Source: M55B165 sp051744245
GTDB lineage: Bacteria > Actinomycetota > Humimicrobiia > Humimicrobiales > Humimicrobiaceae
DNA: 40,981 nucleotides
Direction: 5' to 3'
NCBI GenBank assembly: GCA_051744245.1
Contig: JBNJCV010000008.1
Coordinates: forward strand, 1 to 40,981
The position numbers were made by a program, and so were the translations under genes. Below, piece by piece: positions 25,218 to 33,076 of the stretch (its first letter is position 1; every line of letters starts with the position of its first letter). A model generated the notes under the pieces. That model had not been told where the DNA came from and did not search any database. It saw nothing but the letters and a program-made list of their open reading frames with translations.

Positions 25218-26438
25218 ATGGAAAAAAGCTTACAAAAACAGATGGACATAATAATGCAGGGCACAGAAGATGTGTTAAATGAAGAGGAACTTGAGAAAAT
25301 AGTTGCAGCTTCTATTAAGAATAACAAGCCTTTAAAAGTAAAACTAGGGCTGGATCCTACTGCGCCTGATATTCATTTAGGACATACAGTGGTTTTAAAC
25401 AAATTAAGGCAATTCCAGGATCTGGGCCATAAGGCAACCCTTATAATTGGTGATTATACTGCAAGGATCGGGGATCCTTCAGGCAGGTCAAAGCTTCGGC
25501 CAAAGCTTGGCTCTGAGACCATAGAGGAAAATGCAAAAACTTATATGAAACAGGCTTTTAAAATTCTAGACCCTGAAAAAACTGAAATGGTAAACAATTC
25601 AAACTGGTTGAAGGGGCTGAAATTTGAGGATATATTAAACCTTACTTCCCGGTTTACAGTAGCCAGGATGCTTGAAAGAGATGATTTTAAAAAAAGGTTT
25701 AAGGGAAATACACCCATAGCCATAATGGAGTTCCTGTATCCCATAATGCAGGCTTATGATTCGGTAGCTATTGAAGCAAATGTTGAGCTGGGAGGAACCG
25801 ACCAGAGGTTTAACCTGCTTATGGGAAGGGAACTTCAGAAAGAGTTTTCACAAACCCCCCAGATTGCCATAACCATGCCTATACTGGTGGGTACTGACGG
25901 AACCGAGAAGATGAGCAAAAGCATAGGCAACTATATAGGGGTAGATGAAGAACCTAAAGAAATATTTGGCAAAGTAATGTCCATACCTGATAATGTAATG
26001 CTTGATTATTACAGGCTCCTTACCAGGCTTGACCTGCCAGAATATGATAAAATAGAGGAGAGCCTATCCACCGGAAAGGTTAACCCCATGGTGTTAAAAA
26101 GAAGACTTGCCAAACTTATAATATCGGATCTTTATAGTATAAAAGAGGCAGATGAAGCCGAAAAACATTTTAACCTTGTTTTTAAACAAAAAAAAGTTCC
26201 AGACAATGTTGAGGAATATAAGCTAGGAGAAGATGGTAAAATCTGGATTGTAAAGCTTTTGGTGGATAGCGGTCTGGCCAGTTCAAACGGGCAGGCAAGG
26301 AGGCTGATCAAGCAGGGGGCCGTAAGGATTGACAATGAAAGAATAAAGGATAGCAATTTAGAGCTTGAAGCCAGGTTTTTAGATGGGAAGATTTTACAGA
26401 AAGGTAAAAGGCATTTTAGGAAAATAATAGCAAGGTAG
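25218..26438 (+). CDS. tyrS: Tyrosyl-tRNA synthetase
   Basis: Charges tRNA-Tyr in the cytosol. The 406-residue class I synthetase has the HIGH-equivalent HLGH at 53-56 (LGLDPTAPDIHLGH), the tyrosine-binding AYDSVAIEANVELGGTDQ segment, KMSKS at 231-235, and a C-terminal S4 RNA-binding domain (about 340-400, GLASSNGQARRLIKQGAVRI). The motif wording fits the TyrZ/TyrS2 branch. GGAAAG lies about 11 nt before the ATG. The 137 bp upstream show no T-box features. DUF134 follows after 4 bp, suggesting an operon of four genes to 29278. Confidence 0.96.
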   Translation: MEKSLQKQMDIIMQGTEDVLNEEELEKIVAASIKNNKPLKVKLGLDPTAPDIHLGHTVVLNKLRQFQDLGHKATLIIGDYTARIGDPSGRSKLRPKLGSETIEENAKTYMKQAFKILDPEKTEMVNNSNWLKGLKFEDILNLTSRFTVARMLERDDFKKRFKGNTPIAIMEFLYPIMQAYDSVAIEANVELGGTDQRFNLLMGRELQKEFSQTPQIAITMPILVGTDGTEKMSKSIGNYIGVDEEPKEIFGKVMSIPDNVMLDYYRLLTRLDLPEYDKIEESLSTGKVNPMVLKRRLAKLIISDLYSIKEADEAEKHFNLVFKQKKVPDNVEEYKLGEDGKIWIVKLLVDSGLASSNGQARRLIKQGAVRIDNERIKDSNLELEARFLDGKILQKGKRHFRKIIAR

Positions 26439-26442
26439 CTAC

Positions 26443-26895
26443 ATGGTAAAACCAAGAAAAAAAAGAAACGTGCTGTATCCTCCCAAAGCCCTTTATTTTA
26501 AACCGCAGGGGAGGCGGCCTGCAGTCTTGCCAGATGTTATCTTAACTGTAGATGAGTACGAGGCTGTTAGACTTGCTGACTATAAAAAATTAAAGCAGGA
26601 AGAAGCAGCCGAAAAAATGAATATATCTAGGCCTACCTTTACCAGGCTCATAGAGAGTGCCAGAAGCAAAATAGCCCAGGCCATAGTTAATGGAAGGGCT
26701 ATAAGAATTGAAGGCGGAGACTTTGTTTTTTTAAAAAACAGGGTAAGGTGCATAGATTGTGGAAATGTCTGGGAGCCTAAATCAGGCAGGGCAGGCAAGG
26801 CCAGTTGCCCCAGCTGCTATAGCAGTGATGTAGAAGATGTTGGAAAGTCATTGGCTAGAGGACCCAGAAGAAGGAGAAGAGGCGGTAATTGGTAG
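26443..26895 (+). CDS. DUF134 (UPF0251) helix-turn-helix protein with zinc ribbon
   Basis: This 150-residue member of DUF134 begins PRKKRNVLYPP and holds a sigma-70 region-4-like helix-turn-helix (TVDEYEAVRLADYKKLKQEEAAEKMNISRPTFTRLIESARSKIA, about 36-78). A zinc ribbon follows with Cys103, Cys106, Cys122 and Cys125, and then an Arg-rich tail (RGPRRRRRGG). Family members are presumed DNA-binding regulators and often sit next to NifX-like genes. Here it is between tyrS and a DUF2099 gene, and overlaps the latter by 7 bp. A second DUF134 gene is at 36017. Confidence 0.9.
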   Translation: MVKPRKKRNVLYPPKALYFKPQGRRPAVLPDVILTVDEYEAVRLADYKKLKQEEAAEKMNISRPTFTRLIESARSKIAQAIVNGRAIRIEGGDFVFLKNRVRCIDCGNVWEPKSGRAGKASCPSCYSSDVEDVGKSLARGPRRRRRGGNW

Positions 26896-27899
26896 ATATT
26901 GATAAATTTTTAAAAGAACTTTCTTCTGAGTTTGATAAATTGCCTGAAGACTTGCATGTAACCAGAAAAGCATGTGCCCTGGTTGCAATATCAGGGGGTA
27001 AGGTAATAAAGGTACAGGAGCCGGAAGTAAAATACTGTCCATTGTTTAAAGCGCTCTTCTCACATGAGGAAATAAACAGGGATAACATAGAGGATAAATT
27101 TCTTTCTCAAACCAGTGATTGGGGCATGTTTACAGGAAAAAGGAAGATAAAGGATAGCAGGGTAATTGTACCTTTTGGCGCATCAGAAATGATAATGTAT
27201 GCTTTGAAAAGGGGGGACCTGGACGCTGCAGTGCTGGTTTGCGAGGGCGCTGGCACTATAGTTACTAATGATCCTGAAGTGGTTCAGGGTATAGGAGCTT
27301 ACATGAACGGGGTCTTTTACACCTCTCCCATAAAAGAGATAATAAAAAATTTAAAAGAATACAATGTTAATATACTTTCAGAAAAAGAAGCCAAAATAAA
27401 TCAGCTGGAAGGTGTTAAATTAGCGGTAGAATTGGGATACAGGAAAATAGCAGTCACTGTAAGGGGAGACGAATCTGAAATAATTAAAAAAATAAGGGAT
27501 TTTAGCCTTGACAGTAAAACAGATATTGTGATTCTGGCTGTATGCAATAGTGGAATAGATAAGAGAGAAGCAGAAATAGTAAGGGATAATGCAGACCTTG
27601 GCTGGGCTTGTGCTTCAAAAGAAATTAGGAGGATTGTAGGTCCTATATCAATAGTGCAGGTGGGAGTAAAGATTCCAGTTTTTGTAATTACCCGGAGAGG
27701 GGTAGATTTTATATCAAATTATTCTAAAGACGGTAAGCTAAGGGAAAAATTAAAGGATTTTGAAGAAAAAAAGTATATTACTTCCAACAGATATGAGGAA
27801 GGCGGCATAAAAATTAACATGGGTAAATTTTCTGTATTTCTCTATAAAACTGAGAGCCTCCCTATATCTACGCCCGACGAGCCTCAACCTTTGGTTTAA
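26889..27899 (+). CDS. DUF2099 protein (methanogenesis marker 8-like)
   Basis: This 336-residue protein resembles COG4022/DUF2099, known in methanogens as marker protein 8. Recognisable parts are the N-terminal CALVAISGGKVIKVQEPEVKYCPL, the central VIVPFGASEMIMYALKRGDLDAAVLVCEGAGT block, and VGPISIVQVGVKIPVFVITRRG near the C-terminus. The start is TTG 26889, overlapping the DUF134 stop by 7 bp with GAGGCGG just upstream. The function is unknown; in methanogens it belongs to the set linked to methyl-coenzyme M reductase maturation. A cofactor-related role here is inference. Identification is from memory of motifs, so moderate certainty. Confidence 0.7.
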   Translation: MVDIDKFLKELSSEFDKLPEDLHVTRKACALVAISGGKVIKVQEPEVKYCPLFKALFSHEEINRDNIEDKFLSQTSDWGMFTGKRKIKDSRVIVPFGASEMIMYALKRGDLDAAVLVCEGAGTIVTNDPEVVQGIGAYMNGVFYTSPIKEIIKNLKEYNVNILSEKEAKINQLEGVKLAVELGYRKIAVTVRGDESEIIKKIRDFSLDSKTDIVILAVCNSGIDKREAEIVRDNADLGWACASKEIRRIVGPISIVQVGVKIPVFVITRRGVDFISNYSKDGKLREKLKDFEEKKYITSNRYEEGGIKINMGKFSVFLYKTESLPISTPDEPQPLV

Positions 27900-27916
27900 C
27901 CTTTTGGAGGGGTAAA

Positions 27917-29278
27917 ATGTTTAAAAAAATATTTCCTATTATTCTAGGTGTGTTAATATTTTCTGCTGGTTGCAGCTTTTACCTGCAGCCTGAAAAGGCT
28001 CCGGAAACCATACCGGAAGAAGAAATAGTAGAAACAGAGAAACAAATAGTTACAGATAAGGAACAAACAACCACGGATAGGGAAGAGAGCAGCAAGAAGA
28101 AGACTTGCAGGATAATTTATCTGGAAATAGGAATAGATCCTGAATCCAGACATTTTGAACATAGGGTTGCTAATCTGTACAGCATAAATACAGACGGAAC
28201 CGGTAAAAAACTTATTTACTCTGACATTAACAGCAAATATGGGCTTGCAAGGGTTCATAATATTTCCCCGGACGGCAATAAAATTCTTTGCTCTTTTTTT
28301 GAAGGGGGAAGGGGAGCCTATAATTCTCTTTCACTGGTGGATGTAGAAACAGGGGAAGTAGAAAACCTGGTAACATTTGATTATACAGAAAGGGAATTTC
28401 CTGAAAACATTGAGGAAGTATACGGTAACCCCGTATGGTCTCCAGGCAGTAATAAAGTAGCCTATGAAATAATTTATAATCCAGTTGGAAGCCCTATGTC
28501 CGGAAATTACAGGACAGATTGGATACATATATATGATATCCAAAAAGGAGAGAGTGAGCAGATTATACCCAAAATAGGCGGGATGTGCGCATCTAAGATA
28601 ACTTTTATGCAGCCGGTAATATATCTGCCAGAAGGCGACCTATATGCTGTTTTCCATCCTTACAACGAAGTAGTAAAAGATGGGGAGATAGTGGAGTATT
28701 ACAGCAAAAATGAAACCCTTTATCTATTAAATGAAACTGACAGGGAACTGGTAGAAATTTTAGATATTAAGCAATTTGAAGGAAATCAGGTAGAGACAGT
28801 TACCAGCTTTTCTAATTTTAACTTGATGGGAGAAGATATTGTTTTTGAGGTATTGGGTGACTTTGAAGAAGATGGTGACCTTTATTTATACAGCAAAGAT
28901 AAAGATAAGACAGAAAAGCTTACCAACAATGACGGATTAAGGGAACAGCAGCCCGATGTATGGAAGGATAAAATTTGCTATGTGGGGGCTCAAAGGTATG
29001 GGACTGTGGGGTACCAGAAACCTTCGGGAGACTTGTTTTTAATCAATTTAGGCCAGACATCAAAGCTAACAGATCACGGAATTGGTGTTTCTGGTCCTGT
29101 CTTTTCCCTGGATGGAAATTACATAGCTTACAATTTCTATAATTACGATCAAAATTACGAGTATATTGAAAACACCGATATTTATACCTATAGGCTTGAA
29201 GACAGAAAAGAAATAAAAATCGTGGATGGTGAAGGCAGCATTATAAGTCTGGTGGGATGGATAGAAACAGAAAAATAG
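27917..29278 (+). CDS. Lipoprotein with TolB/WD40-like beta-propeller
   Basis: This 453-residue protein has a lipoprotein signal peptide (IFSAG-Cys19) and an acidic, Thr/Glu-rich linker to about residue 60. Repeating blades follow with the TolB-like sense DG-TGKKLIYSD, SPDGNKILCSF, GNPVWSPGSNKVAYEI, QPDVWKDKICYVG and VFSLDGNYIAYNFYNYD. The pattern of a Pro/Ser-Asp/Gly-Asn turn before each strand indicates a propeller of about six blades. It is probably anchored outside the membrane and used for binding. GGAGGGG precedes the ATG 17 bp after DUF2099. It ends 2 bp from the convergent DUF4015 gene. Confidence 0.8.
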   Translation: MFKKIFPIILGVLIFSAGCSFYLQPEKAPETIPEEEIVETEKQIVTDKEQTTTDREESSKKKTCRIIYLEIGIDPESRHFEHRVANLYSINTDGTGKKLIYSDINSKYGLARVHNISPDGNKILCSFFEGGRGAYNSLSLVDVETGEVENLVTFDYTEREFPENIEEVYGNPVWSPGSNKVAYEIIYNPVGSPMSGNYRTDWIHIYDIQKGESEQIIPKIGGMCASKITFMQPVIYLPEGDLYAVFHPYNEVVKDGEIVEYYSKNETLYLLNETDRELVEILDIKQFEGNQVETVTSFSNFNLMGEDIVFEVLGDFEEDGDLYLYSKDKDKTEKLTNNDGLREQQPDVWKDKICYVGAQRYGTVGYQKPSGDLFLINLGQTSKLTDHGIGVSGPVFSLDGNYIAYNFYNYDQNYEYIENTDIYTYRLEDRKEIKIVDGEGSIISLVGWIETEK

Positions 29279-29280
29279 GC

Positions 29281-30396
29281 CTACATTTCCTCAAATGCTT
29301 CTTCTACTATGCTGTAGTTATTTGATGCATTCCAGAACATGTAGCCGTTTATTCCAAGTTCCTCTGCTGCCCTTATTTGTTCAAGAATTTCTTTCTTTGT
29401 ATATTTTACCCCCAGCCCAAATGCTTGCATCCAAGGCATTATAAGGCAGTCTGTGCCCCTTCCTCTTTCCTGGGCTTTTTCAAGGGTATATTTTACTACC
29501 TGGTAAGGGTAGCGTTCAGGATAGGGATATCCCATAAAATAAGGGGAATAGTGGGAGGGATAAGCCATGGGATAAATATAATCCAGGTGAGGCATTATTT
29601 CTTCTACGTATTGGCCAATGCCCTGGTCATCATTTTTTATAAACACCATTCCAAAAACATCTGCAGATATTTTTACATTATATAACCTGGTTTCTTCCCT
29701 TACTTTTTTTAAAAAACTGGTAATAGCCCAGGTTTTGGGTTCATTGCCCGTATTGTGCAAATATTCAGCATAAGGAATATTGCCCCTGGCTGGTGCCCTA
29801 ATATAGTCAAATTGTATTTCATCTACTCCGCTTAATATAAGCTCTTTTGCTATCTCTATATTATAATCCCATACTTCCTGGCTATATATATCCGGCCAGG
29901 TAGAACCTTCAGAATACAGGGGTTCTCCGGTTCTATTATCTTTTATGGCTAAATCAGGCCTTGCTTTTGGCAATACGGAATCCTTGAAAAGAACAATCCT
30001 TGCTATGCTGTAAATATTTCGGTATTCCATTTCTTTAATTACTTTATTGAGGTCATATAATATAAGTTCTGACCCTATTTCTTCTGCAAACCCAACCCTG
30101 GTATCATAATTTATGTATCCCCGGTCATCCTTGGCGTTAAACACTATTGAGTTAAGCTCTGTTTTATCAATTAGGTCATAAATTTTGTTTCTCTTTATTT
30201 CAGAGTTCATGCTATAACCGGTAAGGTAAACCCCTTTTTGGGTTCCCGGCTGGATATTTCTTTCCTCATAAAAATAACGGAAGGGAAATGCATAAAACCT
30301 TTCTTTATTCTGTTGGGCCGTATTTAGGAAAAGGGAAGGGAGGAGAAACAATAAGGCAAGAGAAAGGGTGAATAATATGGTTTTTCTATGAATCAA
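29281..30396 (-). CDS. Putative glycoside hydrolase, DUF4015 family
   Basis: This 371-residue protein has an N-terminal signal or anchor helix (residues 6-26) and a TIM-barrel like that of DUF4015/COG1306. Segments include GVYLTGYSMNS, NSIVFNAKDDRGYINYDT, GVDEIQFDYIRAPARG with the conserved Asp/Glu, and GINGYMFWNASNNYS at the end. Relatives are predicted polysaccharide-cleaving enzymes acting outside the cell. The substrate is unknown. The start codon is TTG 30396 with no clear Shine-Dalgarno site and no nearby ATG, so the N-terminus is uncertain. Confidence 0.82.
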   Translation of the reverse strand: MIHRKTILFTLSLALLFLLPSLFLNTAQQNKERFYAFPFRYFYEERNIQPGTQKGVYLTGYSMNSEIKRNKIYDLIDKTELNSIVFNAKDDRGYINYDTRVGFAEEIGSELILYDLNKVIKEMEYRNIYSIARIVLFKDSVLPKARPDLAIKDNRTGEPLYSEGSTWPDIYSQEVWDYNIEIAKELILSGVDEIQFDYIRAPARGNIPYAEYLHNTGNEPKTWAITSFLKKVREETRLYNVKISADVFGMVFIKNDDQGIGQYVEEIMPHLDYIYPMAYPSHYSPYFMGYPYPERYPYQVVKYTLEKAQERGRGTDCLIMPWMQAFGLGVKYTKKEILEQIRAAEELGINGYMFWNASNNYSIVEEAFEEM

Positions 30397-30565
30397 GATT
30401 TTTAAATTTAAAAAGTTTTAAAAGCATATACAAATATTATACACATCTCTTATTTAGGGCAAGAGGTTAAAAGAAATAAATCGCTTATCTAGAAAATTAG
30501 TAGCTCTGGTTGAATATTTTTGGTTTAAAAATATGCATAAATTCATACCTAAATATTTACATAAT

Positions 30566-30584
30566 ATTTTACCTATAGTAAAAT
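30566..30584. promoter_or_regulatory. Candidate antitoxin operator
   Basis: ATTTTAC, five bases (CTATA), then GTAAAAT, a perfect 7-bp inverted repeat 35 bp before the RHH/PIN pair. RHH antitoxins normally repress their own operon by binding such repeats near the promoter. Confidence 0.4.
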
Positions 30585-30618
30585 GATTATGAATTATTAT
30601 TAAATTACAGGAGTCATT

Positions 30619-30906
30619 ATGTCTGTGGTTAACATATCATTGCCTGAAACATTTTTGCAAAAAATTGAAAAATACAGAAAAGTAAAGGGTGAAAACCGGT
30701 CAGATTTTTTTAAAAAAGCAGCTGAGCTTTATTTTAATGAAATTGAAAAGGAAATGTTTTTTAAAAAAAGGAAAAAAGCTATAGAAAAATTAATGGAAAT
30801 TGGTTATAAGGAAAGGAAAAAAGGAACCTTTAAAGGCATTGATTTTGTGAAGGAAATTAGAAAAATGCGGGAGGAAAGAACCAATGAACTACTTGGAAGA
30901 ATTTGA
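30619..30906 (+). CDS. Ribbon-helix-helix antitoxin of an RHH/PIN pair
   Basis: This 95-residue protein has an N-terminal ribbon (SVVNISLPETFLQKIEKY) and the turn-helix GENRSDFFKKAAELYF of CopG/VapB-type regulators. A Lys/Glu-rich helical C-terminus should wrap the toxin. AGGAG lies 7 nt before the ATG. The last 23 bp overlap the PIN gene, the usual coupled arrangement of type II toxin-antitoxin operons. Confidence 0.88.
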   Translation: MSVVNISLPETFLQKIEKYRKVKGENRSDFFKKAAELYFNEIEKEMFFKKRKKAIEKLMEIGYKERKKGTFKGIDFVKEIRKMREERTNELLGRI

Positions 30907-31375
30907 CATAAACAGTTCTGACCTGGTAAAAGAAGCCCGGAAAAATATTTTTGTAATTGACTCGTCGGTTGTATTTAAGTGGTTCTTTTTTGCAAATGAA
31001 GGTAATTTAGAAATTGCTAAAAGCATTTATGAAAAAGCTGTACAAAAAGAATACTACCTGTTGGCTCCTGAACTTCTGGTACAGGAGCTATTAAATATTT
31101 TTAAATACAAAACCGATTTTACAGAATCAAGAGTAAGGCTAATTTTAAAAAATGTATTTGATATCTTAATCATTGTAAAACTTGATTTTAAAGAATACAT
31201 GGAAATTTTAAAAATTTCAGAAGAGATAAATGCGTCCATATATGATTGTATTTATATTGCCCTGGCAGGTAAATACAATATTCCATTTATAACTGCTGAT
31301 AATAAACTTTATAAAAAATCCAAGAATTCTAAATACAGTGTCCTCCTATTAAATGAATTTCTGGATAGGTATTAA
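30884..31375 (+). CDS. PIN-domain toxin (VapC-like)
   Basis: This 163-residue probable endoribonuclease has the acidic metal-binding set of PIN domains: Asp26 (FVIDSSVVFKWF), Glu68 (LVQELLNIFK), Asp121 (IYDCIYIALA) and Asp139 (FITADNKLYKK). An N-terminal extension of about 20 residues precedes the first strand. GGGAGG lies about 10 nt upstream inside the antitoxin gene. Target RNA is not predictable. All four acids are present, so it should be active. Confidence 0.9.
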   Translation: MNYLEEFDINSSDLVKEARKNIFVIDSSVVFKWFFFANEGNLEIAKSIYEKAVQKEYYLLAPELLVQELLNIFKYKTDFTESRVRLILKNVFDILIIVKLDFKEYMEILKISEEINASIYDCIYIALAGKYNIPFITADNKLYKKSKNSKYSVLLLNEFLDRY

Positions 31376-31411
31376 TCAACTTAAACTGCTCTAGAAAATT
31401 TTAAAAACCCC

Positions 31412-31440
31412 TTGATATATGAACCATAGTTCATTATAAT
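31412..31440 (+). promoter_or_regulatory. Promoter of the DUF5320 genes
   Basis: TTGATA at 31412-31417 and TATAAT at 31435-31440 with an exact 17-bp spacer. The spacer is almost entirely filled by the first operator copy. The start should fall near 31447, inside the second operator. Confidence 0.8.
31419..31434. promoter_or_regulatory. Operator copy 1, inside the promoter spacer
   Basis: ATGAACCATAGTTCAT has arms ATGAAC/GTTCAT around a 4-bp centre and is palindromic at 14 of 16 positions. It lies between the -35 and -10, so a bound protein should exclude RNA polymerase. Confidence 0.7.
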
Positions 31441-31444
31441 TAGT

Positions 31445-31460
31445 ATGAACAATAGTTCAT
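31445..31460. promoter_or_regulatory. Operator copy 2, at the transcription start
   Basis: ATGAACAATAGTTCAT differs from copy 1 at a single central base; the centres are 26 bp apart. It is followed two bases later by the AAGGAGG ribosome site of the first DUF5320 gene. The regulator is not identified; I found no further copy by eye in the window. Confidence 0.7.
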
Positions 31461-31475
31461 ATAAGGAGGTTTAAT

Positions 31476-31709
31476 ATGCCAAGTTTTGACGGAACAGGAC
31501 CAGCAGGACAAGGACCGATGACAGGAAGAGCTGCAGGATATTGTGCCCTGCCTTTAGAATCTAACCAGTATAGTACAAGGCAGAATAAAAATATGACCAG
31601 AGCTTTTCCGGTATCAAATGCGGTCCCCCCTTATAATACCCGGCAGGTTCCCAGGAGAGGCTATGCCGGAAGAGGCAGGGGAGCTGGACGCGGAAGAAGA
31701 AGATTTTAA
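31476..31709 (+). CDS. DUF5320-type small protein A
   Basis: This 77-residue Gly/Arg-rich protein has the family N-terminus (GTGPAGQGPMTGRAAGYC, with one cysteine at about residue 24) and a low-complexity Arg/Gly tail (GYAGRGRGAGRGRRRF). Proteins of this type lie next to NifX-like, Mrp and DUF134 genes in many anaerobes; their role is unknown. The ribosome site AAGGAGG is ideal. Within the gene, 59 bp are identical to the next gene. The basic tail suggests RNA or DNA contact (inference). Confidence 0.85.
   Translation: MPSFDGTGPAGQGPMTGRAAGYCALPLESNQYSTRQNKNMTRAFPVSNAVPPYNTRQVPRRGYAGRGRGAGRGRRRF
31488..31546. repeat. 59-bp perfect direct repeat, copy 1
   Basis: This segment is identical base for base to 31742-31800, 254 bp downstream, and encodes the conserved DGTGPAGQGPMTGRAAGYC start of two neighbouring genes. 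The flanking coding sequences are unrelated. Confidence 0.95.
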
Positions 31710-31729
31710 CTAAAAGGAGGTTGATTAAT

Positions 31730-32098
31730 ATGCCAAGAGGAGACGGAACAGGACCAGCAGGACAAGGACCGATGACAGGAAGAGCTGCAGGATATTGTGC
31801 TGGCTACAGTGTGCCTGGTTTTATGAATCCATCTGGCGGGAGAAGATTTGCAGGAAGACCATTTGGAGGTTTTGGTAGGGGAAGAGGCCACAGGAACATG
31901 TATTATGCTACTGGACTTCCAGGTTGGCAAAGATATAACCCAAACCCGCCAGCAGGAGCAACTCCAGGTTATGCGCCAGATATTGCGCCTGAAGAAGAAA
32001 TGGAAAGCTTGAAAAGCCAGGCAGATATGTTAAAACAACAGTTAAATGATATCCAGGCTAGGATAGATGAGTTGTCCAAAGAAAAAGATCAGGAGTAA
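31730..32098 (+). CDS. DUF5320-type small protein B
   Basis: This 122-residue protein starts at ATG 31730, with AGGAGG 9 nt before it; a TTG three codons earlier is less likely. The conserved N-terminus MPRGDGTGPAGQGPMTGR is followed by AAGYC, a Gly/Arg/Tyr-rich middle, a Pro-rich linker (NPNPPAGATPGYAPDIAPEEE), and a terminal coiled coil (MESLKSQADMLKQQLNDIQARIDELS). This is the classical DUF5320 layout. It follows protein A by 20 bp and shares its promoter. Confidence 0.88.
   Translation: MPRGDGTGPAGQGPMTGRAAGYCAGYSVPGFMNPSGGRRFAGRPFGGFGRGRGHRNMYYATGLPGWQRYNPNPPAGATPGYAPDIAPEEEMESLKSQADMLKQQLNDIQARIDELSKEKDQE
31742..31800. repeat. 59-bp perfect direct repeat, copy 2
   Basis: Second copy of the segment at 31488-31546. 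A third, diverged relative occurs at the start of the gene at 35805, where identity stops after about GACGGAACAGGACC and nearby blocks. Confidence 0.95.
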
Positions 32099-32127
32099 TT
32101 GTTTAAAAAATAAAATATAATAAAGTA

Positions 32128-32166
32128 AGATAGATGAAGGCAGCAAAAAGCTGCCTTTATCTATCT
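32128..32166 (+). terminator. Long hairpin after the DUF5320 genes
   Basis: AGATAGATGAAGGCAGC, loop AAAAA, then GCTGCCTTTATCTATCT: a 17-bp stem with one G-T wobble. No U-run follows, so it is not a textbook intrinsic terminator. It may act as an mRNA stabiliser or processing element between the small proteins and mrp (ATG 18 bp later). An A-run lies before it, so it is not a clear minus-strand terminator either. Confidence 0.5.
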
Positions 32167-32183
32167 ATTAAAAGGCGGTATTT

Positions 32184-32993
32184 ATGAACAACATTACAAA
32201 AAATGAAAAGGTGGCCAAGAACATGGCCAGGGTTAAAAACAAGTTTTTGATATTTAGTGGAAAAGGGGGAGTGGGAAAAACTACGGTTTCAGTTAACCTT
32301 TCCTATAATCTGCATCAGAAGGGATATAGGGTTGGCTTGCTGGATGTAGATATCCACGGTCCTAATGTTATAAAAATGCTTGGTTTGGAAAACAGAAGGA
32401 TAACCGGGCAGGAAGATAGAATAAACCCAATAGAGCTGGTGGAAGGGTTTAAAGTTATGAGCACTGCTTCTATACTGGAAAACAAGGATACCCCAATTAT
32501 ATGGAGGGGCCCTCTTAAGATGAAACTTATACAACAATTCTTAAGTGATGTAAGCTGGGGGGAACTGGATTTTCTAATAGTGGACGCCCCGCCTGGAACC
32601 GGAGATGAGCCTTTGAGCATAGCCCAGTTGCTTCCAGATCTTTCAGGTGGCATTGTGGTAACCACGCCCCAACAGGTAGCAATAATTGATGCAAGAAAAA
32701 GCATTCAATTTGCTAGACAGCTAAAAATTTCCTATATAGGAGTTATTGAAAATATGTCCGGCTTTTTGTGCCCGCATTGCGGGAAAGAAGTTAATTTATT
32801 TAAAACCGGAGGGGGAAAGGAAGTGGCAGAAGATATGGGAGTTGATTTCTTGGGCAGCATTCCTTTTGACACTAAAATTATGGAATCATCTGATGAGGGA
32901 AAGATATATTTAAAAAATATACAGGACAACAGGAAAATAAAGGAAGCTTACAACAAAATAACCGGTAACATAGTAAAAAATTCAGGCATTTAG
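32184..32993 (+). CDS. mrp: Mrp/ApbC-type P-loop ATPase
   Basis: This 269-residue Mrp/NBP35-family ATPase acts as a carrier that assembles and transfers Fe-S clusters. It has the deviant Walker A GKGGVGKT (26-33), DVDIHGPNVIKMLG, VDAPPGTGDEPLS (Walker B), and the C-terminal CPHC motif (Cys196, Cys199) by which a dimer bridges a [4Fe-4S] cluster. Length is normal for the short form lacking an N-terminal DUF59 domain. AAAGGCGG lies before the ATG. It follows the DUF5320 pair and precedes the NifX-like genes, as in ORP/NifX gene groups. Confidence 0.93.
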   Translation: MNNITKNEKVAKNMARVKNKFLIFSGKGGVGKTTVSVNLSYNLHQKGYRVGLLDVDIHGPNVIKMLGLENRRITGQEDRINPIELVEGFKVMSTASILENKDTPIIWRGPLKMKLIQQFLSDVSWGELDFLIVDAPPGTGDEPLSIAQLLPDLSGGIVVTTPQQVAIIDARKSIQFARQLKISYIGVIENMSGFLCPHCGKEVNLFKTGGGKEVAEDMGVDFLGSIPFDTKIMESSDEGKIYLKNIQDNRKIKEAYNKITGNIVKNSGI

Positions 32994-33008
32994 CAGATCT
33001 TTTTTTGC

Positions 33009-33037
33009 TTGATTGTATTAATTTAAGTTGTTAAAAT
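33009..33037 (+). promoter_or_regulatory. Promoter of the flavoredoxin operon
   Basis: TTGATT at 33009-33014, a 17-bp spacer, and TAAAAT at 33032-33037. The predicted start near 33044 leaves about 33 nt to the ATG at 33077. Confidence 0.5.
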
Positions 33038-33076
33038 CTTTATGAGTATATACCCAAAATATAAGGGGGAGTTATT

